NCBI GenBank assembly: GCA_029259675.1
Contig: JAJDES010000551.1
Location: forward strand, 1 to 6,284
Direction: 5' to 3'
From: Planctomycetota bacterium
Lineage (GTDB): Bacteria > Planctomycetota > UBA1135 > GCA-002686595
DNA length: 6,284 nt
Below the pieces are notes generated by a model. That model was not told the origin of the DNA and did not search any database. It saw only the letters and a program-made list of their open reading frames with translations. A program made the position numbers and the translations under genes. Position 1 is the first letter of the stretch. The number at the start of each line of letters is the position of its first letter. Of the stretch, positions 6,177 through 6,284 are shown piece after piece.

Positions 6177-6284
6177 GCCGGGCTTTTGCCTTAGGCAGGG
6201 TCGTTTCACATTTGCGCGCGGGCTTGACGGGTATGCGCTCGCCTAAATTCGCCGCGAAGGTCTTCTCCTCTGTCCGGACGATCC
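6177..6284. other. Non-coding tail after the ABC operon
   Basis: These 108 bases hold no supported gene. A six-base-pair stem (CCTAAG at 6172-6177 with CTTAGG at 6190-6195) overlaps the permease stop codon, but no T-run follows, so it is at best a weak or factor-dependent terminator. Farther right are a promoter-like TTGACG/TAAATT pair and an 11-base palindrome (6248-6258). An ATG at 6233 opens a frame to the window end, but only 17 codons are visible and there is no SD. Confidence 0.5.
6224..6249 (+). promoter_or_regulatory. Weak promoter-like pair at the right edge
   Basis: TTGACG (6224-6229) and TAAATT (6244-6249) match the -35 and -10 consensus at five and four of six positions, but the spacing is only 14 bases, shorter than the usual 16-18. 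It would drive whatever lies to the right of the window. The in-frame ATG at 6233 lies between the two elements, so this promoter and a gene starting there exclude each other. Confidence 0.2.

Noticed and set aside
6172..6195. Hairpin CCTAAG/CTTAGG as an intrinsic terminator for the ABC operon
   Set aside because: The stem has only six pairs with a 12-base loop and no T-run after it.
6233..6284. Start of a rightward gene (ATG, MRSPKFAAKV...)
   Set aside because: Only 17 codons are visible, there is no SD, and it lies between the two hexamers of a competing promoter-like pair. It cannot be judged without the next sequence.

Overview
The window is compact bacterial chromosome, about 60% G+C by eye, with two back-to-back gene groups that diverge near position 3178. 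I cannot assign a phylum. The gene families are widespread, and there is no rRNA, tRNA, mobile element or CRISPR array to help. Start signals give some information. The first genes of both groups lack a Shine-Dalgarno (SD) sequence and have promoter-like hexamers ending 6-9 bases before the start codon, as expected for leaderless mRNAs. The last gene of the right-hand group has a strong SD.

Left, minus strand (3179 down to 1): an orphan RIO/Kdo-kinase-like protein kinase, then trkA (NAD-binding regulatory subunit of a potassium transporter), then trkH (the potassium-translocating membrane subunit, cut by the window's left edge). Gaps are 39 and 24 bases, so this reads as one operon, with a possible extra promoter directly before trkA. 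TrkA and TrkH together form a K+ uptake system. The kinase's substrate is unknown.

Right, plus strand (3178 to 6176): a membrane-anchored SGNH/GDSL-type hydrolase, an ABC-2-family ATPase and its permease. The first two overlap as ATGA, and the permease start codon follows the ATPase stop with no gap. This is a tightly coupled three-gene operon. The likely picture is an exporter or membrane-remodelling ABC system with an extracytoplasmic esterase or acyltransferase. The substrate cannot be read from the sequence.

The divergence point is the most interesting part. The annotated ATG codons of the two groups share two bases, and candidate promoters for both directions have overlapping -10 elements, like a symmetric bidirectional promoter. 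The last 108 bases (6177-6284) hold a short hairpin without a T-run, a weak promoter-like pair and a small palindrome, but no gene I can support.
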